From the NCBI GenBank assembly GCA_019894655.1, contig JAGXNZ010000384.1, positions 1 to 5,630 of the forward strand: a stretch of DNA of 5,630 nt, written 5' to 3'. This DNA comes from Promethearchaeota archaeon (GTDB taxonomy: Archaea > Asgardarchaeota > Lokiarchaeia > Sigynarchaeales > SOKP01). Below, in pieces: positions 1 to 5,628 of this stretch. Both the position numbers and the translations under genes were made by a program. The notes beneath the pieces were generated by a model. That model did not search any database. It saw only the letters and a list, made by a program, of their open reading frames with translations, and was not told the DNA's origin. Position 1 is the stretch's first letter. Each line of letters starts with the position of its first letter.

Positions 1-735
1 ATAGGTGGAGTTTCTCCTCACGCAGGATACACTTTTTCTGGAAGATGTGCAGCTTATACCTACTTGAATCTCTTTAAAGAAAAAATCCCAGATACGATTA
101 TTGTTTTGGGAACTGATCATGTTGGCTATGGTAAGGTTGCTTTATTTGCAGATGGTCAATGGGAAACTCCAATTGGGAATTTACAAATTGATAATGATAT
201 TGCTAATAAAATCTTAGACATAAGCGACATCATTATCGAAGATCGTGCCGCTTTTACTGGCTTTATGGAGCAAGAACATAATATAGAAATCCAACTTCCT
301 TTCATAAAATATTGCTCTAAGAGTAAAGATGTAAAAATCTTGACAATAAAAATAGGCGCTAGAAAGGGTTATGAAGTATATGAACAAATTTCATCAGATA
401 TTTCTTCAGTAATAAAATCGTCGAATAAAGATATCGTGATTGTGGCTTCGTCTGATATGTCGCACAAAAATATTACAAGTAAACAACAATTATTTGATTT
501 TAAAAAAGTTGATCACGATGTTATTGATGCGTTTGTAGCACTAGAGCCTGAAAAAACGCTTTCAAAAGCCCTAAAAACAACTGTATGCGGTGCTCAAACA
601 ATTACAACGCTGATGTTAACATGTATGAAATTAAATGCAACTAAGGGTGAACTGTTAAAGTATTACACTAGTAGTGATATTCGAGGTGAGTATGGATATT
701 GCGTTGGATACTTTTCAGGAATATTAATGAAATGA
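1..735 (+). CDS. Memo-family protein (MEMO1 / AmmeMemoRadiSam protein B-like), 5' end cut off by window
   Basis: The frame is open from the first base, so the gene begins before the window; the TTG at 64 is an internal leucine, not a start. The 244 visible codons carry the Memo signatures in order: SPHAGYTFSG at codons 5-14, LGTDH with its His at 118-120, EHNIEIQLPF with its His at 277-279, SSDMSH with its His at 463-465, and TVCG with its Cys at 586-588. In human MEMO1 the equivalent PHAGY His, the second His and the TVCG Cys form the metal site, so the site looks intact. Archaeal homologues are usually about 270-290 residues, so some 30-45 N-terminal residues are missing. The family resembles non-haem dioxygenases; human MEMO1 binds copper or iron and affects redox signalling, but the archaeal role is not established. 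Family membership is very likely; the biochemical activity is unknown. Confidence 0.93.
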   Translation: MGGVSPHAGYTFSGRCAAYTYLNLFKEKIPDTIIVLGTDHVGYGKVALFADGQWETPIGNLQIDNDIANKILDISDIIIEDRAAFTGFMEQEHNIEIQLPFIKYCSKSKDVKILTIKIGARKGYEVYEQISSDISSVIKSSNKDIVIVASSDMSHKNITSKQQLFDFKKVDHDVIDAFVALEPEKTLSKALKTTVCGAQTITTLMLTCMKLNATKGELLKYYTSSDIRGEYGYCVGYFSGILMK

Positions 736-779
736 TGTAAAATAAAAAACCTAAAATTATAGAAAAAATTTTGAGAAAT

Positions 780-1862
780 ATGCCTGATGAAAACGAGGAG
801 AAAGTCGAAGATTTTATTTCCCTTTGGAAAAAGAAACTAGCAACAGAGAACGCACCCTCCTTAGTTGAAGATATACAAAAAGAGAACGAACAATTACGAA
901 ACAAAATTGCTGCGAACATAGATTTAATAACTAAATCTGAGGAAATCCTTAAAAAAGCAGTTGGAGAAAAAGAGAAGCTTAAAATTGAAAAAGATGAAGC
1001 TGTAGCAGAAGTTTCTATGAAATTAAATGATTTAAAGCAAGAAAATTCAGAATTGGGAAATAAAGTTAAAAGTATGGTAAAGTTATTATTAGAGAAGGAT
1101 GACGAAATTAAATCAAAGGATATCTCAATCTTAAATTTACAAACCCAAGCAACTACGCAAAAAAGAACAGATTCAATGACAGAAAATGAAATTATTGAGG
1201 AATTGAAATCTGAGATATCGAAAAAGGATAAAAGTATACAAAATTTACAACATAAGACGACAGAATTATCAAATGAAGTAGAACGACTAAACCGAGACTA
1301 CGAAGAAGAATTAAAAAGCAAACCCGTAGATTATGTTGTCCAAACGAGTCCTCCTGAACAAAAAGTGATTAAACCTATGCCTCCTGAGACTTCTACTAAT
1401 CCTCTTGATATCTTGTGCCAAGATCTACAATCAGATTTGACAAAATACAAACGTATAGTCGAAAATTTAAAGAAAGAAAAGATTGAACTAAAAAACGCGT
1501 TAGAAGGAAAGGATGTTAATCTTATTGATAACGAATTCGAACCTTTAGAAAAAGAAAACGAATTACTTAAAAAAAAACTTGCAGAATTACAAAATTCTCT
1601 TAATAGCAGTAAAAAAGAAGCACCCATAATTATTTCTGAGGAATACGAACAGAAAATCCAAAATCTTGAAAACAAAGTTAGGGAGAAGGAAAGTATAATA
1701 GCTGATTTAAAATTATCGGCAATTTCTCCTACAACAGATCCGAGCAGTCCAATGGCGGGATTAGTTGAAAATTTGCAGAAGAACATAAACAAGTTAAAAA
1801 CCACTCTCTCTGAGAAAGAAAAAGAAATTGCTGAATTGAATCAAAAGATCTTAAAAAAATAG
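780..1862 (+). CDS. Uncharacterised soluble coiled-coil protein with a thrice-repeated helical motif
   Basis: I do not recognise this 360-residue protein as a named family. It is dominated by Lys, Glu, Asn, Gln and Leu with heptad-like spacing, so long coiled coils are likely at about residues 30-120, 130-180, 205-280 and 283-312, plus a C-terminal helix from 325. It has no membrane segment or signal peptide. A Pro-rich linker (about residues 190-208) and a Ser/Pro/Thr linker (about 315-326) separate the helices. Each of two C-terminal modules follows a linker and begins with a Pro-hydrophobic start and an L-x-x-x-L-Q core. There is one cysteine (residue 213). I chose the ATG at 780; a TTG at 771 in the same frame would add three residues, and an in-frame TAA at 738 limits the start. 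No good Shine-Dalgarno is seen. It lies 44 bases after the Memo gene on the same strand and may be co-transcribed. A structural or scaffold role is only a guess. Confidence 0.85.
   Translation: MPDENEEKVEDFISLWKKKLATENAPSLVEDIQKENEQLRNKIAANIDLITKSEEILKKAVGEKEKLKIEKDEAVAEVSMKLNDLKQENSELGNKVKSMVKLLLEKDDEIKSKDISILNLQTQATTQKRTDSMTENEIIEELKSEISKKDKSIQNLQHKTTELSNEVERLNRDYEEELKSKPVDYVVQTSPPEQKVIKPMPPETSTNPLDILCQDLQSDLTKYKRIVENLKKEKIELKNALEGKDVNLIDNEFEPLEKENELLKKKLAELQNSLNSSKKEAPIIISEEYEQKIQNLENKVREKESIIADLKLSAISPTTDPSSPMAGLVENLQKNINKLKTTLSEKEKEIAELNQKILKK
861..1796 (+). repeat. Three dispersed copies of an LVE[DN][IL]QK-like motif within the coiled-coil gene
   Basis: The motif reads LVEDIQKENEQL (861-896), LCQDLQSDLTKY (1413-1448) and LVENLQKNINKL (1761-1796). 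Copies one and three share L, V, E, Q, K and the final L, and both begin with the same nine bases, ttagttgaa. Copies two and three lie in longer similar modules of about 36 residues that start TNPL or SSPM and then run LQ-x-x-L/I-x-K. Each copy follows a Pro or Ser-Pro stretch. The interval covers the span of the copies, not a continuous repeat. Low-complexity coiled coils produce chance similarity, so shared ancestry of the modules is an inference. Confidence 0.4.
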
Positions 1863-1926
1863 TTTATCTTCCTTTTACAAAATTGAAAAACTTTTTCCGT
1901 AGAAACTATTCAAGTCTCTCAAACAC

Positions 1927-1935
1927 TTTTTATTA
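1927..1935 (+). promoter_or_regulatory. Possible TATA box for the kinase/membrane-hydrolase operon
   Basis: The T/A-rich element tttttatta lies 41-49 bases before the ATG at 1976. Archaeal TATA boxes sit about 26 bases before the transcription start, which would give a 5' leader of about 19 bases. No strong Shine-Dalgarno lies before that ATG. The surrounding DNA is AT-rich, so the call is weak. The same gap also holds a short palindrome, gaaaaactttttc (1885-1897), and T-rich stretches that could end transcription of the coiled-coil gene. Confidence 0.3.
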
Positions 1936-1975
1936 AGTAAGTTTTATGAATAATAAGATATTAAATGAAGAATAG

Positions 1976-2956
1976 ATGGCTATTCGAAAGAAAGAATCAG
2001 TATCATTTTTAATCATTGGACATCATGCTATTGATACAATCATCCGGTTTAAGCAAATAAGAAAACCGTCCTTGGGGGGGACTGTGACTTTCGGGTCCCT
2101 TGCTCTTAAAACCTATACAAATTCAGTAAAAATTAGTGTTATTTCTAATTTAGGACTTCAAAATTTTGATAAATCTTTATTAAAACATTTTAACGACAAA
2201 AATATTGATTTTAGCGGTGTAAAAACCTTTGAATCTAATAATACTAATTTTGAATTAAATTACTCAAATCATTCGAGGAGATTAACTCTTAAATCCTGCA
2301 GTCCTAAACTAATATTTGAGGATATTCCAGAAAAAATCCTATCAACTCCTCCTAGTATTCTTGTACTAGCACCTCTGTGTAACGAGATTTCATTTGAATA
2401 TGTATCAAAAGTCGTAAATATGTTTCCAAATACCTATATTGGAATTGATTTACAGGGATTTATTAGATATATTGATGACGACGGAGTGGTATCGTATGTT
2501 AGAGATGAAACTATTATCTCAAATATGATAAAGATAATCAATTTGATTGGAGATAGATTAATTCTTAAGGGATCTGAAGTTGAGATGAAATTATTATCAA
2601 ACCATCAAGATCCTCAAAAAATAATGGATTATTTCAAGAAATTTGAGAATAAAGCAATATACATTATGACAATGGGAGAAGCAGGATCATTGATCTTTAA
2701 AAACGGTAATAATCTTTTAAAAATACCTGCTTATAAACCAAAGAGAGTTTTAGATGAAACTGGAGCAGGAGATGTATATTTAGCAATATTTTTGTATGAA
2801 TTACTGAATTCTGATATGTCCTGGGCCGCGATTGAAAAACACGCACACCTAGCTTCAGCAGCAGCTTCTTTTTTGGTGGAAAAGAAGGGTCCTAAGGGAT
2901 TTGAAACAAAAAAAAGAATTTTAAGAAGGGTAGCAAGCAAAAATTACATTAAATAA
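1976..2956 (+). CDS. PfkB/ribokinase-family carbohydrate or nucleoside kinase
   Basis: The 326-residue product has the normal length and motif order of the PfkB family, which transfers ATP phosphate to a hydroxyl of a sugar, polyol or nucleoside. The N-terminal strand and substrate region reads IIGHHAID (13-20), followed by a glycine-rich PSLGGTVTFG (31-40), the counterpart of the family's GG-x-x-x-N segment. IGIDLQG is at 155-161, LKGSEVE (197-203) is the strand-turn-Glu segment, and TMGEAGS (232-238) is the nucleotide-side loop. DETGAGDVY (260-268) is the signature 2 anion hole, with D266 the expected catalytic base. A-x-x-ASFLVEKKGP-x-GF near 294-309 is the usual C-terminal helix and loop. 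The ATG directly follows an in-frame TAG at 1973, so the start cannot be further upstream. The substrate is not determinable; the short N-terminal half resembles archaeal inositol or nucleoside kinase-like members more than ribokinase proper. It is probably cytosolic and co-transcribed with the membrane protein 20 bases downstream. Confidence 0.88.
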   Translation: MAIRKKESVSFLIIGHHAIDTIIRFKQIRKPSLGGTVTFGSLALKTYTNSVKISVISNLGLQNFDKSLLKHFNDKNIDFSGVKTFESNNTNFELNYSNHSRRLTLKSCSPKLIFEDIPEKILSTPPSILVLAPLCNEISFEYVSKVVNMFPNTYIGIDLQGFIRYIDDDGVVSYVRDETIISNMIKIINLIGDRLILKGSEVEMKLLSNHQDPQKIMDYFKKFENKAIYIMTMGEAGSLIFKNGNNLLKIPAYKPKRVLDETGAGDVYLAIFLYELLNSDMSWAAIEKHAHLASAAASFLVEKKGPKGFETKKRILRRVASKNYIK

Positions 2957-2965
2957 ATCCATTTT

Positions 2966-2969
2966 AGGT
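2966..2969 (+). promoter_or_regulatory. Shine-Dalgarno (AGGT) for the YdjM-like gene
   Basis: AGGT lies in the 20-base gap after the kinase stop, with 7 bases between it and the ATG at 2977. It matches part of the archaeal consensus GGAGGTGAT. It supports that start and internal translation initiation within a kinase-hydrolase operon. Confidence 0.5.
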
Positions 2970-2976
2970 AAAAGTA

Positions 2977-3570
2977 ATGCATATAAACAGTCATTTTGCT
3001 GTAGGGATAATATGTACTTCGATCTTTCACTCTATATTCAACTTCACTTTATTCGAATTTCTGCTTGTAGTTCTTCTATCATTTATCTGCGATTTTGATG
3101 TATTTTTTGCAAAATATGCAGTTAATCATAATCATAGAATGTTAATTTCCCATTCAATACTACCTGGTTTTCTAATTATCATAATTGGTATAATTTTTAT
3201 TTGGCCTGCTTTATTTTGCAGCGGTTTAGCTTATTCCCTACATATTATTATAGATACTTTTGATTGGGGTACTAATTTTTTCTATTTTCAAAAGAAGCAA
3301 ATTGGTTTGAAATTGCTAATCTCAAAGGAGGAATTTGAAAACCTACCTAAATACTTGTCGGAATTCAAAAGAGCCGAATCCTTTTTTGATTTAAAGTATT
3401 ATAAGAGTAAGATATCCTTAAGTATTGAAGCCATCCTATTCATTTTAATGATGATTTTTATTATAGTTTTCGCACTAGAATTTATCCTAATTTCTCTCTT
3501 CTATTTCATAGGTTTATACTTCCATGTATCAAGACATTTTTTCTTAAGAAAAGTCGAGATGACGAAATAA
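2977..3570 (+). CDS. Polytopic membrane protein, YdjM/DUF457-like membrane-bound metal-dependent hydrolase
   Basis: The 197-residue product has about four or five hydrophobic segments, at roughly 10-35, 62-80, 80-95, 148-170 and 170-186, with a charged soluble loop at about 104-146. The polar residues expected of the YdjM/DUF457 family are present and mostly lie at membrane edges: H6 in NSHFAVG, D39 and D41 in CDFD, H51, H53 and R54 followed by SHS with H59, and H89 with D93 in LHIIIDTFDWG. In that family these His and Asp residues are thought to bind a metal; the E. coli member YdjM is under LexA control, but substrates are poorly known. The AGGT site and ATG start are clear. The 20-base gap after the PfkB-type kinase suggests one transcript, so the pair may act on a related phosphorylated or lipid-linked substrate, which is inference. 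It could be a degenerate relative rather than an active hydrolase. Confidence 0.75.
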   Translation: MHINSHFAVGIICTSIFHSIFNFTLFEFLLVVLLSFICDFDVFFAKYAVNHNHRMLISHSILPGFLIIIIGIIFIWPALFCSGLAYSLHIIIDTFDWGTNFFYFQKKQIGLKLLISKEEFENLPKYLSEFKRAESFFDLKYYKSKISLSIEAILFILMMIFIIVFALEFILISLFYFIGLYFHVSRHFFLRKVEMTK

Positions 3571-3648
3571 CTAGATTTTATCCATTCTCAATAATTTAAA
3601 TGAAAAAGTTTTAAGAGTGTTTTGAACGTTTAATTTCATATCTTTGAT

Positions 3649-3656
3649 TTTAAATA
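3649..3656 (+). promoter_or_regulatory. TATA box (TTTAAATA) for the OsmC-family gene
   Basis: The octamer TTTAAATA closely matches the archaeal TATA consensus. Its centre is about 50 bases before the GTG at 3703, predicting a transcription start near 3678 and a leader of about 25 bases, enough to hold the Shine-Dalgarno at 3690-3697. The upstream part of this 132-base gap (3571-3648) is AT-rich and shows no other clear element beyond short T runs that could terminate the preceding operon. Confidence 0.55.
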
Positions 3657-3689
3657 CAATATATTTCAGAATAAATAATGATTAATGTT

Positions 3690-3697
3690 GAAGTGAT
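3690..3697 (+). promoter_or_regulatory. Extended Shine-Dalgarno (GAAGTGAT) that supports the GTG start
   Basis: GAAGTGAT differs at one base from GAGGTGAT, the complement of the archaeal 16S 3' tail, and sits 5 bases before the GTG at 3703. An in-frame TGA at 3697 rules out any earlier start, and the next in-frame ATG (3751) would remove 16 residues. The GTG is therefore the preferred start. Confidence 0.6.
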
Positions 3698-3702
3698 GAA
3701 AG

Positions 3703-4140
3703 GTGTCTGAAGATTCAAAACCTAAAGTAGGAATCTCTTTAGAAAGAGATATGATCTTTAAGTGTATTCTTGGAGAAATGAAAGTTAAGGATTGTTTTAT
3801 TGACGATACTCACCAATATGAGGCTGATATGCTAGGACCTAATCCTTCCAGATTGTTAGGATTGGCATTATTAGGTTGTTTAAGCGCAAGTTTTATTTTT
3901 TGCTTAAAAAAGAAGGAGTTAACTGTAGACGATTTAAAAGCAGAAGCCGAACTAACTATTGCCCGCAATGATAAAGGATTTTGGAGGGTAAAAAAAATTG
4001 ATGTTGAGCTTGATATCAAAATTACTGATCCTGCTACACGTAAAAGAGCTGATCAGTGTAAAAAAATGTTTGAGCAATACTGTGTAGTGACTCAAGCTGT
4101 AAGAGAAGGAATAGAAGTGGATGTAAACCTTAATTATTAG
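3703..4140 (+). CDS. OsmC/Ohr-family protein (probable thiol peroxidase)
   Basis: The 145-residue product has the usual OsmC-superfamily length and order. An N-terminal beta region is followed by MLGPNPSRLLGLALLGCLSA (43-62), matching the GP-x-P-x-x-LL-x-x-AL-x-xC signature with C59 as the peroxidatic cysteine. A central helix with KKKELTVDDLKAEAE (69-83) follows, then the strand pair with the KIDVELDIKI segment (98-107). The C-terminal YCVVTQAVREG segment (126-136) supplies the second cysteine, C127. In OsmC and Ohr these two cysteines reduce organic hydroperoxides, usually with a lipoyl or thiol reductant, as cytosolic homodimers. Several archaeal members of this superfamily are unassigned, so peroxidase activity is inferred from the cysteine pair. 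The start is GTG. It has its own TATA box and is probably monocistronic, converging on radA 38 bases downstream. Confidence 0.9.
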   Translation: MSEDSKPKVGISLERDMIFKCILGEMKVKDCFIDDTHQYEADMLGPNPSRLLGLALLGCLSASFIFCLKKKELTVDDLKAEAELTIARNDKGFWRVKKIDVELDIKITDPATRKRADQCKKMFEQYCVVTQAVREGIEVDVNLNY

Positions 4141-4141
4141 C

Positions 4142-4146
4142 TTTTT
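4142..4146 (+). terminator. Short T tract after the OsmC-family gene
   Basis: TTTTT begins one base after the TAG stop. Archaeal RNA polymerase can terminate on U-rich tracts without a hairpin. The convergent spacer to radA is only 38 bases (4141-4178), so the two transcripts probably end inside or beyond each other. No inverted repeat is seen. The tract is short and the call tentative. Confidence 0.25.
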
Positions 4147-4178
4147 ATAATTGCCTTTATTCGTTTAAATTAATTAGG

Positions 4179-5177
4179 TTAATCCTTTATACCATCTTCT
4201 GTTATTGAAAATACAGCTTCCGCTTCTGCTAAATGTGGTGCGTCGATCATTTTTGCTACTCTCTGCTCTCCTTTTCCTTTTCTTAGGTATATTCTTACAG
4301 TAGCACCATGAGCGATTATATGACCACCTGTAGCCACTGTTGGGTTTCCATAGAATACATCAGGCTTCGAAGAAACTTGATTTGTAAAAATGACAGCTAA
4401 CTCGTCAAATATTTCCGTTAATCGTAATAAATCGTGAATATGGACATTCAAAGTTTGTTGGCGATTAGCTAATGTGCCTCTTCCAATATACTCGCTGCGA
4501 AAATGACCTATTATTGAATCTACAACAACTAATTTAATATTTTTTTCTTTAACGATCTTCGCTGCTTCTTGTATTAGGAGGACTTGATGATCCGAATTAT
4601 AAGCTCTTCCAACCGTGATATTATGTAGCGTCTTATGATAATCTAAGTCTTTAGCTTCAGCCATCTGAATTATTCTTTCAGGCCTAAATGTTGCTTCAGT
4701 ATCGATATAAAGTGCATTACCTTCAAGCCCACCTTCGTCATAAGGCAATTGGACATTAACACAGAGCTGATGAGCTAATTGAGTTTTTCCTGTTCTGTAT
4801 TCACCATAAAATTCAGTGACAGACCCTGGTTCGATACCTCCTGCTAAAATTTCGTCTAATGTTGAACTATTTGTTGTTAATTTATTCATTTGTCTTCTCT
4901 TTTCCCAGATTATGTCAGCACTTTTGAAACCCATATTCTCAATATCTTGTGCAGCTTTAATTATTTTTTGAGCTGTTTTTTCTCCTATCCCTGCTTCTTC
5001 CATCAATTTGGTGATGGGATAAATAGCTAATGTCCTGATTGAAATTATGCCCGCTTCTTGCAATTTTTTTACGGTGGTATCACCTACACCGGGTAGGTCC
5101 TTTAAATCGTAAACCACTTCAGTTTTTATTGTCCCATTTTGTTCATCATCTTCAGATTCTTCCTTTTTCTTAGCCAT
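4179..5177 (-). CDS. radA: RadA, archaeal DNA repair and recombination ATPase
   Basis: RadA is the archaeal RecA/RAD51 orthologue; it forms ATP-dependent filaments on single-stranded DNA and catalyses homologous strand exchange. The 332-residue product is the usual length and starts with a charged, probably disordered tail (1-17). The N-terminal helix-hairpin-helix domain includes LPGVGDTTVKKL (28-39) and AGIGEKTAQKI (62-72). FKSA (84-87) is the FxxA polymerisation motif. Walker A is GEYRTGKT (125-132), YIDTEATFRPERI (157-169) carries the expected catalytic Glu, and Walker B is LVVVD (216-220). HFRSEYIGRGTL (225-236) is the L1 region, and NQVSSKPDVFYGNP to GGHIIAH (266-290) is L2. The ATP-cap segment DAPHLAEAEAVF is at 312-323. 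No intein interrupts Walker A, a common archaeal RadA insertion site. The Arg-Thr in Walker A and the EAEA segment look more like RAD51 than typical archaeal RadA. The ATG is followed by MAKKK, and the identification is essentially certain. Confidence 0.98.
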   Translation of the reverse strand: MAKKKEESEDDEQNGTIKTEVVYDLKDLPGVGDTTVKKLQEAGIISIRTLAIYPITKLMEEAGIGEKTAQKIIKAAQDIENMGFKSADIIWEKRRQMNKLTTNSSTLDEILAGGIEPGSVTEFYGEYRTGKTQLAHQLCVNVQLPYDEGGLEGNALYIDTEATFRPERIIQMAEAKDLDYHKTLHNITVGRAYNSDHQVLLIQEAAKIVKEKNIKLVVVDSIIGHFRSEYIGRGTLANRQQTLNVHIHDLLRLTEIFDELAVIFTNQVSSKPDVFYGNPTVATGGHIIAHGATVRIYLRKGKGEQRVAKMIDAPHLAEAEAVFSITEDGIKD

Positions 5178-5197
5178 TGTCTTAATACCACATATGG

Positions 5198-5208
5198 TTT
5201 TATATTCT
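5198..5208 (-). promoter_or_regulatory. Proximal TATA-like element upstream of radA
   Basis: On the minus strand this reads as GAATATAAAAC. Its centre is about 26 bases before the radA ATG, so a start of transcription driven from it would give a nearly leaderless mRNA, common in many archaea. No good Shine-Dalgarno precedes the ATG, only a weak GTGGT about 10 bases upstream, which fits leaderless expression. It competes with the distal TATA element as the real promoter. Confidence 0.35.
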
Positions 5209-5236
5209 TTTTACTGATTTCGATAATGTATACTTC

Positions 5237-5250
5237 TATATATATAAAAA
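5237..5250 (-). promoter_or_regulatory. Distal TATA-rich element upstream of radA
   Basis: On the minus strand this is TTTTTATATATATA, a strong TATA-like run. Transcription would start near 5217 and give a leader of about 40 bases. It sits inside the 100-base AT-rich gap between radA and the upstream membrane gene, which contains no other gene. Confidence 0.4.
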
Positions 5251-5257
5251 TAATAAC

Positions 5258-5270
5258 AAAAAATTAAAAA
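5258..5270 (-). terminator. T-rich tracts after the small membrane-protein gene
   Basis: Read on the minus strand, TTTTT (5270-5266), AA and TTTTTT (5263-5258) follow the TAA stop at 5278-5280 by about 8 bases. U-rich runs without hairpins are typical of archaeal termination. This would separate the membrane gene from radA, but read-through into radA cannot be excluded. Confidence 0.35.
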
Positions 5271-5277
5271 TTATAGT

Positions 5278-5628
5278 TTATTTTTTTTTCTTGACCTCTT
5301 TTCCGCTACGGGTGATAAGTAATAGCACCACGAACAAGATAACGCTCATAAGAAAAGTTAATACTCCCATCGCTATAGGAAGCCAAATATAGCTCAAGTA
5401 GAGAAAAGGTAATATAAATAAACCAATGATAATTATAAACACCGGAAGGGGTACCTCTTCATCTCTAAGATCAACAAGCAAAGGAACGATGACTAATCCT
5501 ATCAACACAGATGCAATAATACGGAAGGCAAACAATATTGTTTGATTCACCCAGAGTTCAATACCAAATGTAACAGTATAAATATCAGGAAAATAGAAAA
5601 ATCCGTATGGTATAGTATTAGTTTGCAT
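5278..5628 (-). CDS. Small membrane protein of unknown function, three hydrophobic segments, possibly truncated by window
   Basis: I do not recognise the family. The 116 visible residues have three clear hydrophobic segments, at about 30-53, 61-80 and 83-106, separated by a short acidic loop (VDLRDEEVPLP, 52-62). The tail is basic and ends in four lysines, suggesting a cytoplasmic C terminus with the preceding helix anchored by the positive-inside rule. The first 28 residues are aromatic and moderately hydrophobic (IPYGFFYFPDIYTVTFGIEL). The ATG at 5628-5626 is only two bases from the window edge, so it may be the true start or an internal methionine of a longer gene; no upstream sequence is available to judge. 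It is upstream of radA on the same strand with a 100-base gap, and there is no sign of a functional link. No catalytic motif is visible. Confidence 0.65.
   Translation of the reverse strand: MQTNTIPYGFFYFPDIYTVTFGIELWVNQTILFAFRIIASVLIGLVIVPLLVDLRDEEVPLPVFIIIIGLFILPFLYLSYIWLPIAMGVLTFLMSVILFVVLLLITRSGKEVKKKK

Noticed and set aside
64..66. TTG as the start of the Memo-family gene
   Set aside because: The frame is open back to base 1, and the essential SPHAGY motif lies upstream of this codon, so the gene is cut by the window edge.
668..919. Open frame of 83 codons on the minus strand
   Set aside because: It lies across the end of the Memo gene and the start of the coiled-coil gene. Its Phe/Ser/Ile-rich product is typical of antisense to Lys/Glu-rich coding DNA.
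1331..1804. Open frame of 157 codons on the minus strand
   Set aside because: It is wholly antisense to the coiled-coil gene. The Phe/Ser/Leu-rich translation mirrors Lys/Glu/Asn codons, and no domain or upstream signal is seen.
1885..1897. Palindrome gaaaaactttttc between the coiled-coil and kinase genes
   Set aside because: The centre is one base, so it cannot form a hairpin, and A/T runs make such palindromes common. An operator is possible but unsupported.
2731..2940. Open frame of 69 codons on the minus strand
   Set aside because: It is antisense to the conserved C-terminal part of the PfkB-type kinase and has no independent support.
3696..3710. Four-codon mini-frame ATG-AAA-GGT-GTC-TGA overlapping the OsmC start
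   Set aside because: It is too short to judge and probably arises by chance from the Shine-Dalgarno and the GTG start; nothing indicates a regulatory leader peptide.
3810..4019. Open frame of 69 codons on the minus strand
   Set aside because: It is antisense to the OsmC-family core, which has clear family motifs in the sense frame.
4782..4805. Possible intein at the RadA P-loop
   Set aside because: Many archaeal RadA genes carry an intein here, but the reading frame passes through Walker A without insertion.
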